8,006 nt of DNA from assembly GCA_002453475.1 (NCBI GenBank), contig DKGY01000034.1, forward strand, positions 46,833 through 54,838, written 5' to 3'. The DNA comes from Clostridium sp. UBA6758. Lineage in GTDB: Bacteria; Bacillota; Clostridia; Clostridiales; Clostridiaceae. Shown piece after piece: positions 1-6,239 of the stretch. The notes beneath the pieces are model-generated. The model was not told where the DNA came from and ran no database searches. It saw only the letters and a program-made list of their open reading frames with translations. Each line of letters starts with the position of its first letter. Position 1 is the stretch's first letter. A program made the position numbers and the translations under genes.

Positions 1-250
1 GGGCTTTCGCAAAATAAGCTAATATTTTATAAAGATTAGTGAACTATTTTGTGGAAGTCCTTTTGTTTCTAATTTATATTCTATAAAGTCTACTAAAAGT
101 CCTATTAATAAACCTATAAATCTTTGTAAGAATAATACAAAGAAGTTAATCCACAGTATCTTTATAGAAAATAAAAAGGAATAATAAAGTTTTTATAGAA
201 TATATAAGAAAAATTGGGTTATGTTACTAGAGTTTAGGGGGAGTAGATTG
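1..250. other. Left-edge region without a supported gene
   Basis: This stretch is AT-rich and precedes the peptidase-MA-like gene. On the + strand all three frames are closed within the first 40 bases. Frame 1 could supply at most a 12-residue tail of a gene lying outside the window (stop at 37-39), which is too short to identify. On the - strand there is an open stretch from 192 to 19 with a hydrophobic translation, but it has no ATG, GTG or TTG start and no ribosome binding site. I could not assign a convincing -35/-10 pair for the downstream gene, although AT-rich -10-like stretches occur around 194-208. Confidence 0.5.
236..243 (+). promoter_or_regulatory. Ribosome binding site deciding the start at 251
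   Basis: AGGGGGAG lies seven bases before ATG 251. It favours this start over the in-frame ATG at 221, which has no purine-rich sequence upstream. Confidence 0.65.
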
Positions 251-976
251 ATGTTAGAAAGTTATAAGTACGCACGTAAAGAAAATGTTACAGTTTACTA
301 CGTTGGAAATGATAGAAGATTTGTAATAGAAGTTATGGAAGGAGTACTTTATTCTTATAAAGAATTGGAAAAATATTTTCAATTAGGAGATAGAAAGTTT
401 TCTATAAGGGCTATTTTAGCTATGAACAGAAGGGAATATGATTATATAAGTAAAATAATTTTAAAACTAAGTAGTAATAATACATCTAAGAGAAGTGAAG
501 TAGCTATTACATCTAAAAATGATCTATTGATATTATCACCCTTTGCTTATGAAGAAGAATCTACTTATACTTATGATGAGAATCAGCTTAAAAAAATAAT
601 TTATAGTCAGGTAGTTCATATATTTCATGAATTTCTATCTTTAAATTCAGAAGTTCCATATACATGGCTAGGACAAGGAATAGCTATGTATTTATCTGAA
701 TTATGGAAAGAAGGAGAAGTTAAAAAAGTTATAGATGAAGCTATAAAGAATGACATTATACCACATTTAAAAGAAATACAAGAAAGTAAAAGCCTATTTA
801 AAACATGGGCATGGACTATAGTTAAGTATATAGAAGAAACCTATGGTAAGGAAACAATAAATAAGATTATAAGAAGCTATGACGAAGAGGATATTTTTAA
901 TATAATAAAGAGTTCTATTAATGATTTTGAAGTTCAATGGAGAATTTGGTTAAATGATGAAAAGAACTTATCATAA
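251..976 (+). CDS. Peptidase MA-like protein, probably catalytically inactive
   Basis: The product is 241 residues, soluble, with no signal peptide or membrane segment. The central segment (about 115-150) has the layout of the gluzincin-type peptidase MA family: a helix with a His-Glu pair, then a Trp-Leu-x-x-Gly-Ile-Ala-Met-Tyr stretch. In active members the first motif is HExxH and the second carries a Glu ligand (WLxEG). Here I read H126-E127-F-L-S130 and W139-L-G-Q142-G, so the second His and the Glu ligand are Ser and Gln. The C-terminal part, with Trp-Thr-Ile-Val-Lys-Tyr and Tyr-Gly-Lys (about 188-200), also fits the family. Loss of zinc binding is an inference. The start is ATG 251, with a purine-rich ribosome binding site (236-243) seven bases upstream. 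An in-frame ATG at 221 would put that site inside the gene and has none of its own. The gene appears monocistronic and ends at a strong hairpin. Confidence 0.75.
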   Translation: MLESYKYARKENVTVYYVGNDRRFVIEVMEGVLYSYKELEKYFQLGDRKFSIRAILAMNRREYDYISKIILKLSSNNTSKRSEVAITSKNDLLILSPFAYEEESTYTYDENQLKKIIYSQVVHIFHEFLSLNSEVPYTWLGQGIAMYLSELWKEGEVKKVIDEAIKNDIIPHLKEIQESKSLFKTWAWTIVKYIEETYGKETINKIIRSYDEEDIFNIIKSSINDFEVQWRIWLNDEKNLS

Positions 977-1017
977 AAAAGAAAGACTGTTTTAATTTTA
1001 AAAACAGTCTTTCTTTT
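977..1017. terminator. Bidirectional intrinsic terminator, 17-bp stem
   Basis: A perfect inverted repeat pairs 977-993 with 1001-1017 around a 7-base AT-only loop. The outer ends of the arms are A4 on the left and T4 on the right, so transcripts from either side form a hairpin followed by a U-run. It begins directly after the stop codon of the + gene and ends 8 bases before the stop of the - gene, so it probably ends both convergent transcripts. Confidence 0.9.
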
Positions 1018-1024
1018 CTATGCG

Positions 1025-1837
1025 TTAATTATTTTCTTTATCACCAAGAATATATGTAATAATAAAACCAATTATAAAAGTTATAATTGATATAATTCCT
1101 GATAAATTAAAAGTAAATCCAGGATATACTGGAAATACAGAACCTAAAACTAATCCACAAATAGCAAAGTATGCAGGTTGAGGATATTTACTTATAAAGG
1201 ATTCTATAAGCTTTGTCATAGTCAATATACCAGCAAGAACACCTAGTCCGCCAGGAATAAGTAAAGGGATATTAAAGGTAGAAACTGCATTAGTAAAAGT
1301 GGTATATAATCCAAGAATTAAAAGTACTAAAGAACCACTTACTCCGGGAAGAATCATAGTCGCAGCTGCAATAAATCCTGCCAGGAATAGGGCTATAAAA
1401 GATTTAACACTTAAACTAGTCATAGCTATAGCACTAACTTCTACATCACTGAATATAGACATAACTACCATTAACATGAAGGTTGCAAGAAACCAAAGAT
1501 AATTTATTTTTTTAACTGTTCCTTTTGTTGCTCTTTTATATAGCATAGGAAAGGAACCTAAAATCAATCCTATAAAAAAGAAGTTGGTTGGTTCAGGATG
1601 ATTTGTTAATAGGTTAGTAATTAATTTACTAAATAGTATTATACCTAAGCCAGCACCGATAGCTATTTCACCAAGAAAGAAAATGTTTTTTTTCCAATCT
1701 TTAAAAAAACTATTTATAACAGATATAAGTTTATCATAAATTCCTAGAACTACAGCCATAGTTCCTCCGCTAACACCAGGAATAACATTGGATACCCCAA
1801 TAACCATTCCCTTCAAAATAACAAATATATTTTCCAT
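1025..1837 (-). CDS. popT: DUF368 family polyprenyl-phosphate transporter (PopT-like)
   Basis: The product is a 270-residue, very hydrophobic integral membrane protein with about eight predicted membrane segments. It shows the DUF368 signature twice: P20-G-V-S-G-G-T near the N-terminus and P164-G-V-S-G-S in the second half. A further pair, HPEPTNFFFIGLILGS (80-95) and a YPQPAYFAICGLVLGS copy near 220-235, shows that the two halves are homologous, as in a duplicated transporter fold. DUF368 proteins (PopT, studied in Vibrio cholerae) have been shown to return undecaprenyl phosphate to the cytoplasmic face of the membrane, recycling the lipid carrier for peptidoglycan and wall polymers. Transfer of that role here is by family membership. 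The start is ATG 1837 with an AAGGAG site seven to eight bases upstream. It is probably a single-gene unit with its own promoter (1903-1931), divergent from the AI-2E-family gene. Confidence 0.9.
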   Translation of the reverse strand: MENIFVILKGMVIGVSNVIPGVSGGTMAVVLGIYDKLISVINSFFKDWKKNIFFLGEIAIGAGLGIILFSKLITNLLTNHPEPTNFFFIGLILGSFPMLYKRATKGTVKKINYLWFLATFMLMVVMSIFSDVEVSAIAMTSLSVKSFIALFLAGFIAAATMILPGVSGSLVLLILGLYTTFTNAVSTFNIPLLIPGGLGVLAGILTMTKLIESFISKYPQPAYFAICGLVLGSVFPVYPGFTFNLSGIISIITFIIGFIITYILGDKENN

Positions 1838-1902
1838 ATTGTATCTCCTTGTATAATTAAATTTGTAGTTAGTTAAATTAAAATTACAAAATAACTACTA
1901 TA

Positions 1903-1931
1903 ATTATATTGAGAATTCTTCCAATTTGCAA
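1903..1931 (-). promoter_or_regulatory. SigA-type promoter of the DUF368 gene
   Basis: Read on the - strand, TTGCAA (1931-1926) is followed by a 17-base spacer and a perfect TATAAT (1908-1903). The -35 box matches the consensus at four of six positions. Transcription would start near 1896, leaving a leader of roughly 60 bases before ATG 1837. Confidence 0.65.
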
Positions 1932-1939
1932 ATCAATTA

Positions 1940-1968
1940 TTTGAAATGTTTATTTAGTAGATTTCAAA
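1940..1968. repeat. Inverted repeat beside the DUF368 promoter, possible operator
   Basis: TTTGAAAT at 1940-1947 is the perfect inverse of ATTTCAAA at 1961-1968. The 13-base spacer puts the arm centres 21 bp apart, about two helical turns, which would suit a dimeric regulator. It lies 8 bp upstream of the DUF368 -35 box. In DNA this AT-rich an 8-bp repeat can occur by chance, and no regulator can be named. Confidence 0.3.
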
Positions 1969-2070
1969 AGGAATAAGATATATTTAATTAAATGCAAAAT
2001 TTATACAAAAACAAAACCAATTCTGCTGGTATTTGAGTAAATAATTTACATTAGCTAAATTAAAGATTTA

Positions 2071-2125
2071 GTTAATATAAGTTAAAAGTTAATAATATAT
2101 TTATTTTTTGTTAATTTAAGGTTAA
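2071..2125 (+). repeat. Cluster of five direct GTTAA repeats
   Basis: GTTAA occurs at 2071, 2081, 2088, 2110 and 2121, all in the same orientation, overlapping and flanking the -35 box of the AI-2E-family promoter. Two of the intervals are 10 and 11 bp, close to a helical turn. It may be a binding array, or only a product of the extreme AT content. Confidence 0.25.
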
Positions 2126-2137
2126 ACATGTTATAAT
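2108..2137 (+). promoter_or_regulatory. Extended -10 promoter of the AI-2E-family gene
   Basis: A perfect TATAAT at 2132-2137 is preceded by TGT, giving an extended -10 element. A TTGTTA box at 2108-2113 lies 18 bases upstream as the -35. The predicted start, near 2144, leaves a leader of about 70 bases before ATG 2214. Confidence 0.7.
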
Positions 2138-2213
2138 GCAAATATAGATGAGTTATTTCATTTATAATGGTATTAAATTAAAATGAAACAAGCTTTATAA
2201 AGGAGCAAAGTAA

Positions 2214-3386
2214 ATGTGGGATAAATTTAGAATTGATAAAAAGTTAGATATAGATAGAAAGTATATAAATATTGGAGTTGTTGCTGTTATTGCAGGAATT
2301 GTACTTTTTGCAGGCTATGAAATAGTAAGTAGAAGTGGTACTTTTATTAATATAATTAAGAATACAATATTAGGTTTCTTAAGTGTAATAAGACCTATAA
2401 TAATAGGGGCTATAATTTCATATTTGTTATTTCCATTAGTAAGATGCATTGAAATCTTTATTAAGAAATGTATTAATGTGAAGGAAAATGACAAATATAA
2501 TTGGGTATATAGAATTATAAGTATTGTGATAGTTTTTTTTATGATTATACTTTCGGTAGTATTAATATTTAACTTTATAATTCCACCTCTTTTAGAGAAT
2601 GCAAAGGCATTGATAAATAATATTCCTCAATATGAAAGTGTAGTAAGAAATGGAATAACTAACTTGAATTCATATTTTGCAACTTTAAATATAAATTATC
2701 AGCAAATTAGTACTTATATTGATAAGATAACAGCAGCATTTGCAGTTATTGGTCAAGAAATAGTTAATATAATTACTAATAGTATTTATGGATTTGGTTC
2801 TTTTATAATTGATTTTGTTCTAAGCATAATATTTACTTTTTATTTCTTAAAGGATAAAGAGATGTTATTTAAGACTATAAGAAAATTTGGAAGAGCGTTT
2901 ATTCCAGGAAAGTTAGGCAAAGTACTTAAGCAATTTATCATAGATTTAGATGAAGTTGTAGGAGGATTTGTAAGAGGCGTTTTATTGGATGCTCTTATTG
3001 TAGGGATAGTTTCATCTATACTTATGCTAATGATACATCATCCTTTTGCAGTACTAGTTGGAGTAATAGCAGGTGTAAGTAATGTAATTCCTTATATAGG
3101 ACCTGCTATAGGAGCTGTAGTAGCATTTATATTGGGGATGTTTTCTAGTATTACACTTGGAATATGGGGATTTATACTTTTAATTATATATCAACAGATT
3201 GATGGTAATATTATACAGCCTAAGGTGGTAGGTGGTAGTGTAGGACTTCCAGCTGTTTGGACTTTAATTGCTTTAACCATTGGAGGAGGATATGCAGGAG
3301 CTATTGGAATGATAGTGGCAGTCCCTATTGCAGCTATATTAAGTGTATATGTTCATAGATATTATAAAAAAAAGTCAATTATATAA
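2214..3386 (+). CDS. AI-2E / PerM family membrane transporter
   Basis: The 390-residue polytopic membrane protein belongs to the AI-2E transporter family (PF01594). It has the usual arrangement: two N-terminal hydrophobic segments (about 18-40 and 52-75), another at 97-125, a soluble central part (about 126-180), and a C-terminal bundle. Family motifs are clear: VSNVIPYIGP at 288-297 and QQIDGNIIQPK at 327-337. Family members have been linked to export of the autoinducer AI-2 (TqsA) and to Na+/H+ exchange, so the name does not fix the substrate. Length is normal for the family. The start is ATG 2214 with an AGGAG site eight bases upstream. A rhodanese gene follows after 73 bp with no terminator between, so the two may share a transcript. 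Confidence 0.88.
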   Translation: MWDKFRIDKKLDIDRKYINIGVVAVIAGIVLFAGYEIVSRSGTFINIIKNTILGFLSVIRPIIIGAIISYLLFPLVRCIEIFIKKCINVKENDKYNWVYRIISIVIVFFMIILSVVLIFNFIIPPLLENAKALINNIPQYESVVRNGITNLNSYFATLNINYQQISTYIDKITAAFAVIGQEIVNIITNSIYGFGSFIIDFVLSIIFTFYFLKDKEMLFKTIRKFGRAFIPGKLGKVLKQFIIDLDEVVGGFVRGVLLDALIVGIVSSILMLMIHHPFAVLVGVIAGVSNVIPYIGPAIGAVVAFILGMFSSITLGIWGFILLIIYQQIDGNIIQPKVVGGSVGLPAVWTLIALTIGGGYAGAIGMIVAVPIAAILSVYVHRYYKKKSII

Positions 3387-3459
3387 GGTATTAAAACTAA
3401 TTTAGGTAAGGATATAAGTATAGGGATAGCAAACATAAGAAAAAAGGAGGTTAATAAAT

Positions 3460-3765
3460 ATGAGAAAAATTTCAGCAGAAGAATTAAAGAGAAAAATGGA
3501 TAGTGATGAGAAGTTAGTTATACTAGATGTAAGAGATGATCAGGCCTACAAGGAAGGACATATAGAAGGTGCTATATTAATGTCTGTAAGTGATATTTCT
3601 CATGATATTGAAGGTATAGTACAGGATAAAGATACTACAGTGTGTGTATATTGCTATAGTGGAAATAAAAGTGCTAGAGCTGCAATGATGCTGGAATATT
3701 TAGAGTATACTAATGTGTGTGATTTAGGTGGTATTACAAATTGGAGTTATGAGCTTAAAAAATAA
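3460..3765 (+). CDS. Single-domain rhodanese-like sulfurtransferase
   Basis: This 101-residue cytoplasmic protein is one complete rhodanese domain. The LDVRDDQAYKEGHIEGA segment (22-38) is the conserved CH2A-type motif. The active-site loop is C65-Y-S-G-N-K-S71, so the catalytic Cys that carries the persulfide is present, and the loop length is that of sulfurtransferases rather than Cdc25-like phosphatases. The closing DLGGITNW segment (88-95) is also typical. Its partner is unknown; such proteins deliver sulfane sulfur in thiolation, sulfide handling or detoxification. A near-perfect AAGGAGG site sits nine bases before ATG 3460. I saw no separate promoter in the 73 bp after the AI-2E-family gene, so co-transcription is likely. 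The transcript ends at the hairpin 3808-3854. Confidence 0.92.
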   Translation: MRKISAEELKRKMDSDEKLVILDVRDDQAYKEGHIEGAILMSVSDISHDIEGIVQDKDTTVCVYCYSGNKSARAAMMLEYLEYTNVCDLGGITNWSYELKK

Positions 3766-3807
3766 CTCGAATTTATTTAAATTAGCTAGTAAGTAAATAA
3801 AAATAAT

Positions 3808-3854
3808 AATAATATAAAGGTGTATGAGAGCAATCTCTACACCTTTATATTATT
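3808..3854. terminator. Bidirectional terminator with GCAA tetraloop
   Basis: A perfect 17-bp inverted repeat pairs 3808-3824 with 3838-3854. Inside it, a 4-bp GAGA/TCTC stem closes a GCAA (GNRA-type) loop at 3830-3833, with a single bulged T at 3825. U-rich tails follow in both directions. The stop codon and last codons of the - strand flavoprotein gene lie within the 3' arm, so the hairpin overlaps that gene's end. It probably ends both the rhodanese transcript and the three-gene - strand cluster. Confidence 0.85.
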
Positions 3855-4889
3855 TGTAATTATTTTGCTAAAGATTTCACTTTTCATATTTATATTTTCT
3901 ACATTAAAGATTGTTTTAGGGTCATTAGCTATGGCACGGATAGAGAAATAAGGTGGAAGTCTAAAGCCTTTATTTATATTAAGAGCACCTATTAATTGCT
4001 TAGCAACAGAATCACTACCAGAGTTGCCAGATACTATTACTGCAAAGATGGATTTGCTATAAAAATTACTTCTTCTATATAGTGCAGTAAGACGGTTTAT
4101 TACGGCTGTTAGATTAGCTGCAACAGCATCGTTATAGTTAGGACATAGCCAAACTACGGCATCGCTTTCTTCGATGGCGGGAAGAACATTTTCGGTCATA
4201 ATACCTCCATAGAAACAACCTTTTTTCTTTCCATAGTGAAGACAAAGTTTATAAGGACATCCAATACAATCTAGCACTTCTCCTCTTTCAATTTGTATCT
4301 CATTAATTTCAAATAAGCTAATGTGTTCAGATACTAGATGCCATAGGTCTAAGGTATTAGAGGTTTTATGAGGACTAGAGTATATAACGGAAATTTTCCC
4401 GCTTTGAAGAGAGCTAGGTCTATCATTTACAAGACGGTTAACTAGTTGTCTACTGAGCTTATAACAAATATCCTCCAATGACATATCCATAGTCTTTTGC
4501 CAAGTTGAAAAGTTTATTAAAGAGCTAGTGGCTTCCACTAGAGGATGGCCTATAAAAGCACATCCCATATTATTAGAAATATATACAATATCTTGAGCAA
4601 GACGTTTTGTGCCATGATCATCAATACTATATATGAGAATAGCACCAGTAGATCCAACTAAGGTGTCTTTACCTTTCTCTAGAAGTTTTGCTAGAAGGTT
4701 AATCATAGGAATATCATAACCAACATCCTCTACCTGAGCTACAAAAAGTAATTTTTTATAGGTTAAATCAGGGAGGTTATCTAAATCATCTATTACTATA
4801 AAATGTATATTCTTAAGTGAATAAGATACCATACTATTAAGTATAGGAGATATATTTTTATTTGGTAATATCACATATAAAGTTTCTAT
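3837..4889 (-). CDS. Two-half flavodoxin-fold iron-sulfur-flavoprotein-like protein, possible ATA start
   Basis: Counted from 4889 the protein has 350 residues. The C-terminal half (about 165-320) resembles NADPH-dependent FMN reductases and iron-sulfur flavoproteins: a beta strand plus phosphate-loop-like segment (ISVIYSSPHKTSNT), a Cys cluster C208-x2-C211-x4-C216-x8-C225, then an ESDAVVWLCPNYNDAVAANL segment where relatives have the SPVYF-type flavin-contact strand. Classical members have a tighter Cys spacing. The N-terminal half (about 2-125) looks like a degenerate copy: its GAILIYSIDDHGTKRLAQDI stretch aligns with FAVIVSGNSGSDSVAKQLIG in the C-terminal half. FMN and [4Fe-4S] binding are inferred. 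Start choice: AGGAGG at 4902-4897 is seven bases before an in-frame ATA (4889). The in-frame TTG at 4907 lies upstream of that site and has none of its own, and the next GTG (4874) is 22 bases away. It is the last gene of the cluster, 76 bp after the dehydrogenase-like gene. Confidence 0.72.
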   Translation of the reverse strand: METLYVILPNKNISPILNSMVSYSLKNIHFIVIDDLDNLPDLTYKKLLFVAQVEDVGYDIPMINLLAKLLEKGKDTLVGSTGAILIYSIDDHGTKRLAQDIVYISNNMGCAFIGHPLVEATSSLINFSTWQKTMDMSLEDICYKLSRQLVNRLVNDRPSSLQSGKISVIYSSPHKTSNTLDLWHLVSEHISLFEINEIQIERGEVLDCIGCPYKLCLHYGKKKGCFYGGIMTENVLPAIEESDAVVWLCPNYNDAVAANLTAVINRLTALYRRSNFYSKSIFAVIVSGNSGSDSVAKQLIGALNINKGFRLPPYFSIRAIANDPKTIFNVENINMKSEIFSKIITNNIKV

Positions 4890-4896
4890 TATTATC

Positions 4897-4902
4897 CCTC
4901 CT
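4897..4902 (-). promoter_or_regulatory. Perfect AGGAGG site placed for an ATA start
   Basis: On the - strand AGGAGG (4902-4897) is followed by seven bases and then ATA (4889-4887), the optimal spacing for initiation. No ATG, GTG or TTG lies at a usable distance downstream. This is the main argument for a non-canonical start of the flavoprotein gene. Confidence 0.6.
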
Positions 4903-4965
4903 AACAAAGTATCATAAGTAAGATTTTATCTAAAAAATATTAGTTATATAGACAGTTTATTCTTA

Positions 4966-6225
4966 TTATTTTTTATTATACAATTCATTTAAAAGATTAT
5001 AGGTATTTTCTAATCTATTCATTAATTCTACAGGTAAATCTAATATTTCATTTTCTGTACATCCATTTAGAAATTTATTCTTGCATCCCATATAGGTACC
5101 ACCAATAAAGTTTGAAGAGTAGTGAAAGTTACCTTTAATGGTATCAAGGATGCTAAGAGCACCAGAGGATAGGGCAGGAGCTATATAAGGTTTGAATCCA
5201 GTAGCACGAACCTCCAAATTTGCAGCCTTGGTTTTTTCAGTAAGATAATCCGAGGCAGACTCATTGAAGTTTTCAACACTATTAGCAATAATTAATCCTT
5301 CACCGTGTGGTCCAAAAGCTCTACCTTCTTGTAAATAATTTTTAGTATCTTCTCTCAAGTTACTATAGTAAACAGCTCTACCATTCATAACACCTAATCC
5401 ATATCCGCGAATCTGTTCAGGAGCAAGACCTTGAAAATCAATGGTACCATCTTTATTTCTATTGCTATAAACAAAAAGAGATTTACATAATAAATCTACA
5501 GGGTCAGATACTACTGCAAAAACTCCTTTGAATTTTGCGTCTCTTGCCATTTGTCCATAAACTTTAAGAACTTTTTTATTACCATCAAACTGTACAAGTC
5601 TTACATCTTTTTGTTCTTTGCCTATAGGGGGAATACCTACAGATACACAAAATACAAACATATCGCAATTAAATAAATCTTCTTCTTTTAAGGAAGTTAT
5701 TGGTAGATTACTTTCTTTGCCTTCGCAAGACAAAATTTGAGACAATTCAAAGTTAAGTCGGTCCATCTTTTTAGAATCCTTATCATAAATGCCTAAGCTA
5801 GATATAACATCATGACCAAGAAGTTTAAGGCCAATTAAAAGAGTAGCACCTACATCCCCTAAACCTACTACATTTATTCTCCATTTTTGAGGAGTTGAGT
5901 AGTCTATTGCATCCAGAAAGTTTGGATAATTAGTATTTAAGGAAATAACTTTTTTTTCCTTAATGGCATTTTTTAGCCATATAGGTATTGTTTTATTTAT
6001 TTTATTTGAGGATTTAAGTATACTTAAATCCTCTTTATCTAAAAATAAAAGATTTTCATTAGAAACTATAAAGGATCTTCTAGAAGCTTCACAATTTATA
6101 GAAGTTAATGCAAAAATTTTACCAGTATAGTTTTTACAGAAATCTTCGTCTATAGAGATAAAATCATCTCTAGTTACAGATTTATTACTTATCATTAAAT
6201 TGTTATTAAATATATAGTAAAACAT
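4966..6225 (-). CDS. L-lactate/malate dehydrogenase-like protein with altered active site
   Basis: The protein has 419 residues, about 100 more than a usual lactate dehydrogenase. The excess is an N-terminal region (1-115) I do not recognise. From 116 on, the LDH/MDH fold is traceable: the dinucleotide motif G121-L-G-D-V-G126, an acidic strand end at D148 that favours NAD over NADP, a loop with R209, SDPVD at 240-244, FGPHGEG around H307, and a family-like C-terminus (EKTKAANLEVRATGF onward). Active-site differences: the usual SNPVD Asn is D241, and an ungapped alignment puts M280 at the Asp that partners the catalytic His. The substrate-binding Arg (R283) and the catalytic His (H307) appear retained. 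It may act on an unusual 2-hydroxy/2-oxo acid, or not be a dehydrogenase at all. The start is ATG 6225, eight bases after AAGGAG. An in-frame GTG at 6234 overlaps that site. The gene begins 14 bp after the preceding stop. Confidence 0.82.
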   Translation of the reverse strand: MFYYIFNNNLMISNKSVTRDDFISIDEDFCKNYTGKIFALTSINCEASRRSFIVSNENLLFLDKEDLSILKSSNKINKTIPIWLKNAIKEKKVISLNTNYPNFLDAIDYSTPQKWRINVVGLGDVGATLLIGLKLLGHDVISSLGIYDKDSKKMDRLNFELSQILSCEGKESNLPITSLKEEDLFNCDMFVFCVSVGIPPIGKEQKDVRLVQFDGNKKVLKVYGQMARDAKFKGVFAVVSDPVDLLCKSLFVYSNRNKDGTIDFQGLAPEQIRGYGLGVMNGRAVYYSNLREDTKNYLQEGRAFGPHGEGLIIANSVENFNESASDYLTEKTKAANLEVRATGFKPYIAPALSSGALSILDTIKGNFHYSSNFIGGTYMGCKNKFLNGCTENEILDLPVELMNRLENTYNLLNELYNKK

Positions 6226-6233
6226 ATATAGCA

Positions 6234-6239
6234 CTCCTT
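6234..6239 (-). promoter_or_regulatory. Ribosome binding site deciding the start at 6225
   Basis: AAGGAG (6239-6234) immediately follows the stop codon of the upstream gene and lies eight bases before ATG 6225. The GTG at 6234-6232 overlaps the site itself and is therefore not the start. The arrangement implies translation linked to the preceding gene. Confidence 0.7.

Larger units (their letters stand above)
1838..2213. other. 376-bp divergent intergenic region
   Basis: The region separates the DUF368 gene (-) from the AI-2E-family gene (+). It holds a promoter for each direction, an 8-bp inverted repeat (1940-1968) and a cluster of GTTAA repeats (2071-2125). The middle part, about 1970-2070, shows nothing else I can identify. 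No conserved riboswitch core or open frame longer than a few codons with a ribosome binding site was seen. Confidence 0.7.

Noticed and set aside
19..192. Open frame on the - strand with a hydrophobic, membrane-like translation of about 57 residues
   Set aside because: It has no ATG, GTG or TTG start and no ribosome binding site, and hydrophobic translations are common in AT-rich DNA. It could be a decayed remnant, but this cannot be supported.
221..976. Start of the peptidase-MA-like gene at ATG 221
   Set aside because: The purine-rich ribosome binding site at 236-243 would be inside the gene, and nothing similar precedes 221. ATG 251 is better placed.
1299..1502. 67-codon open frame on the + strand
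   Set aside because: It lies entirely antisense to the DUF368 gene, whose protein is clearly conserved. I recognise no family in its translation and consider it a shadow frame.
2003..2036. Small frame and the short ACCA/TGGT inverted pair in the divergent region
   Set aside because: The frame is only about 13 codons without a well-placed ribosome binding site, and the inverted pair has 4-bp arms. Neither exceeds chance.
4908..4965. Possible internal promoter or terminator between the dehydrogenase-like and flavoprotein genes
   Set aside because: No GC-containing hairpin with a T-run and no convincing -35/-10 pair was found in this short AT-rich spacer, so the genes are treated as one transcription unit.
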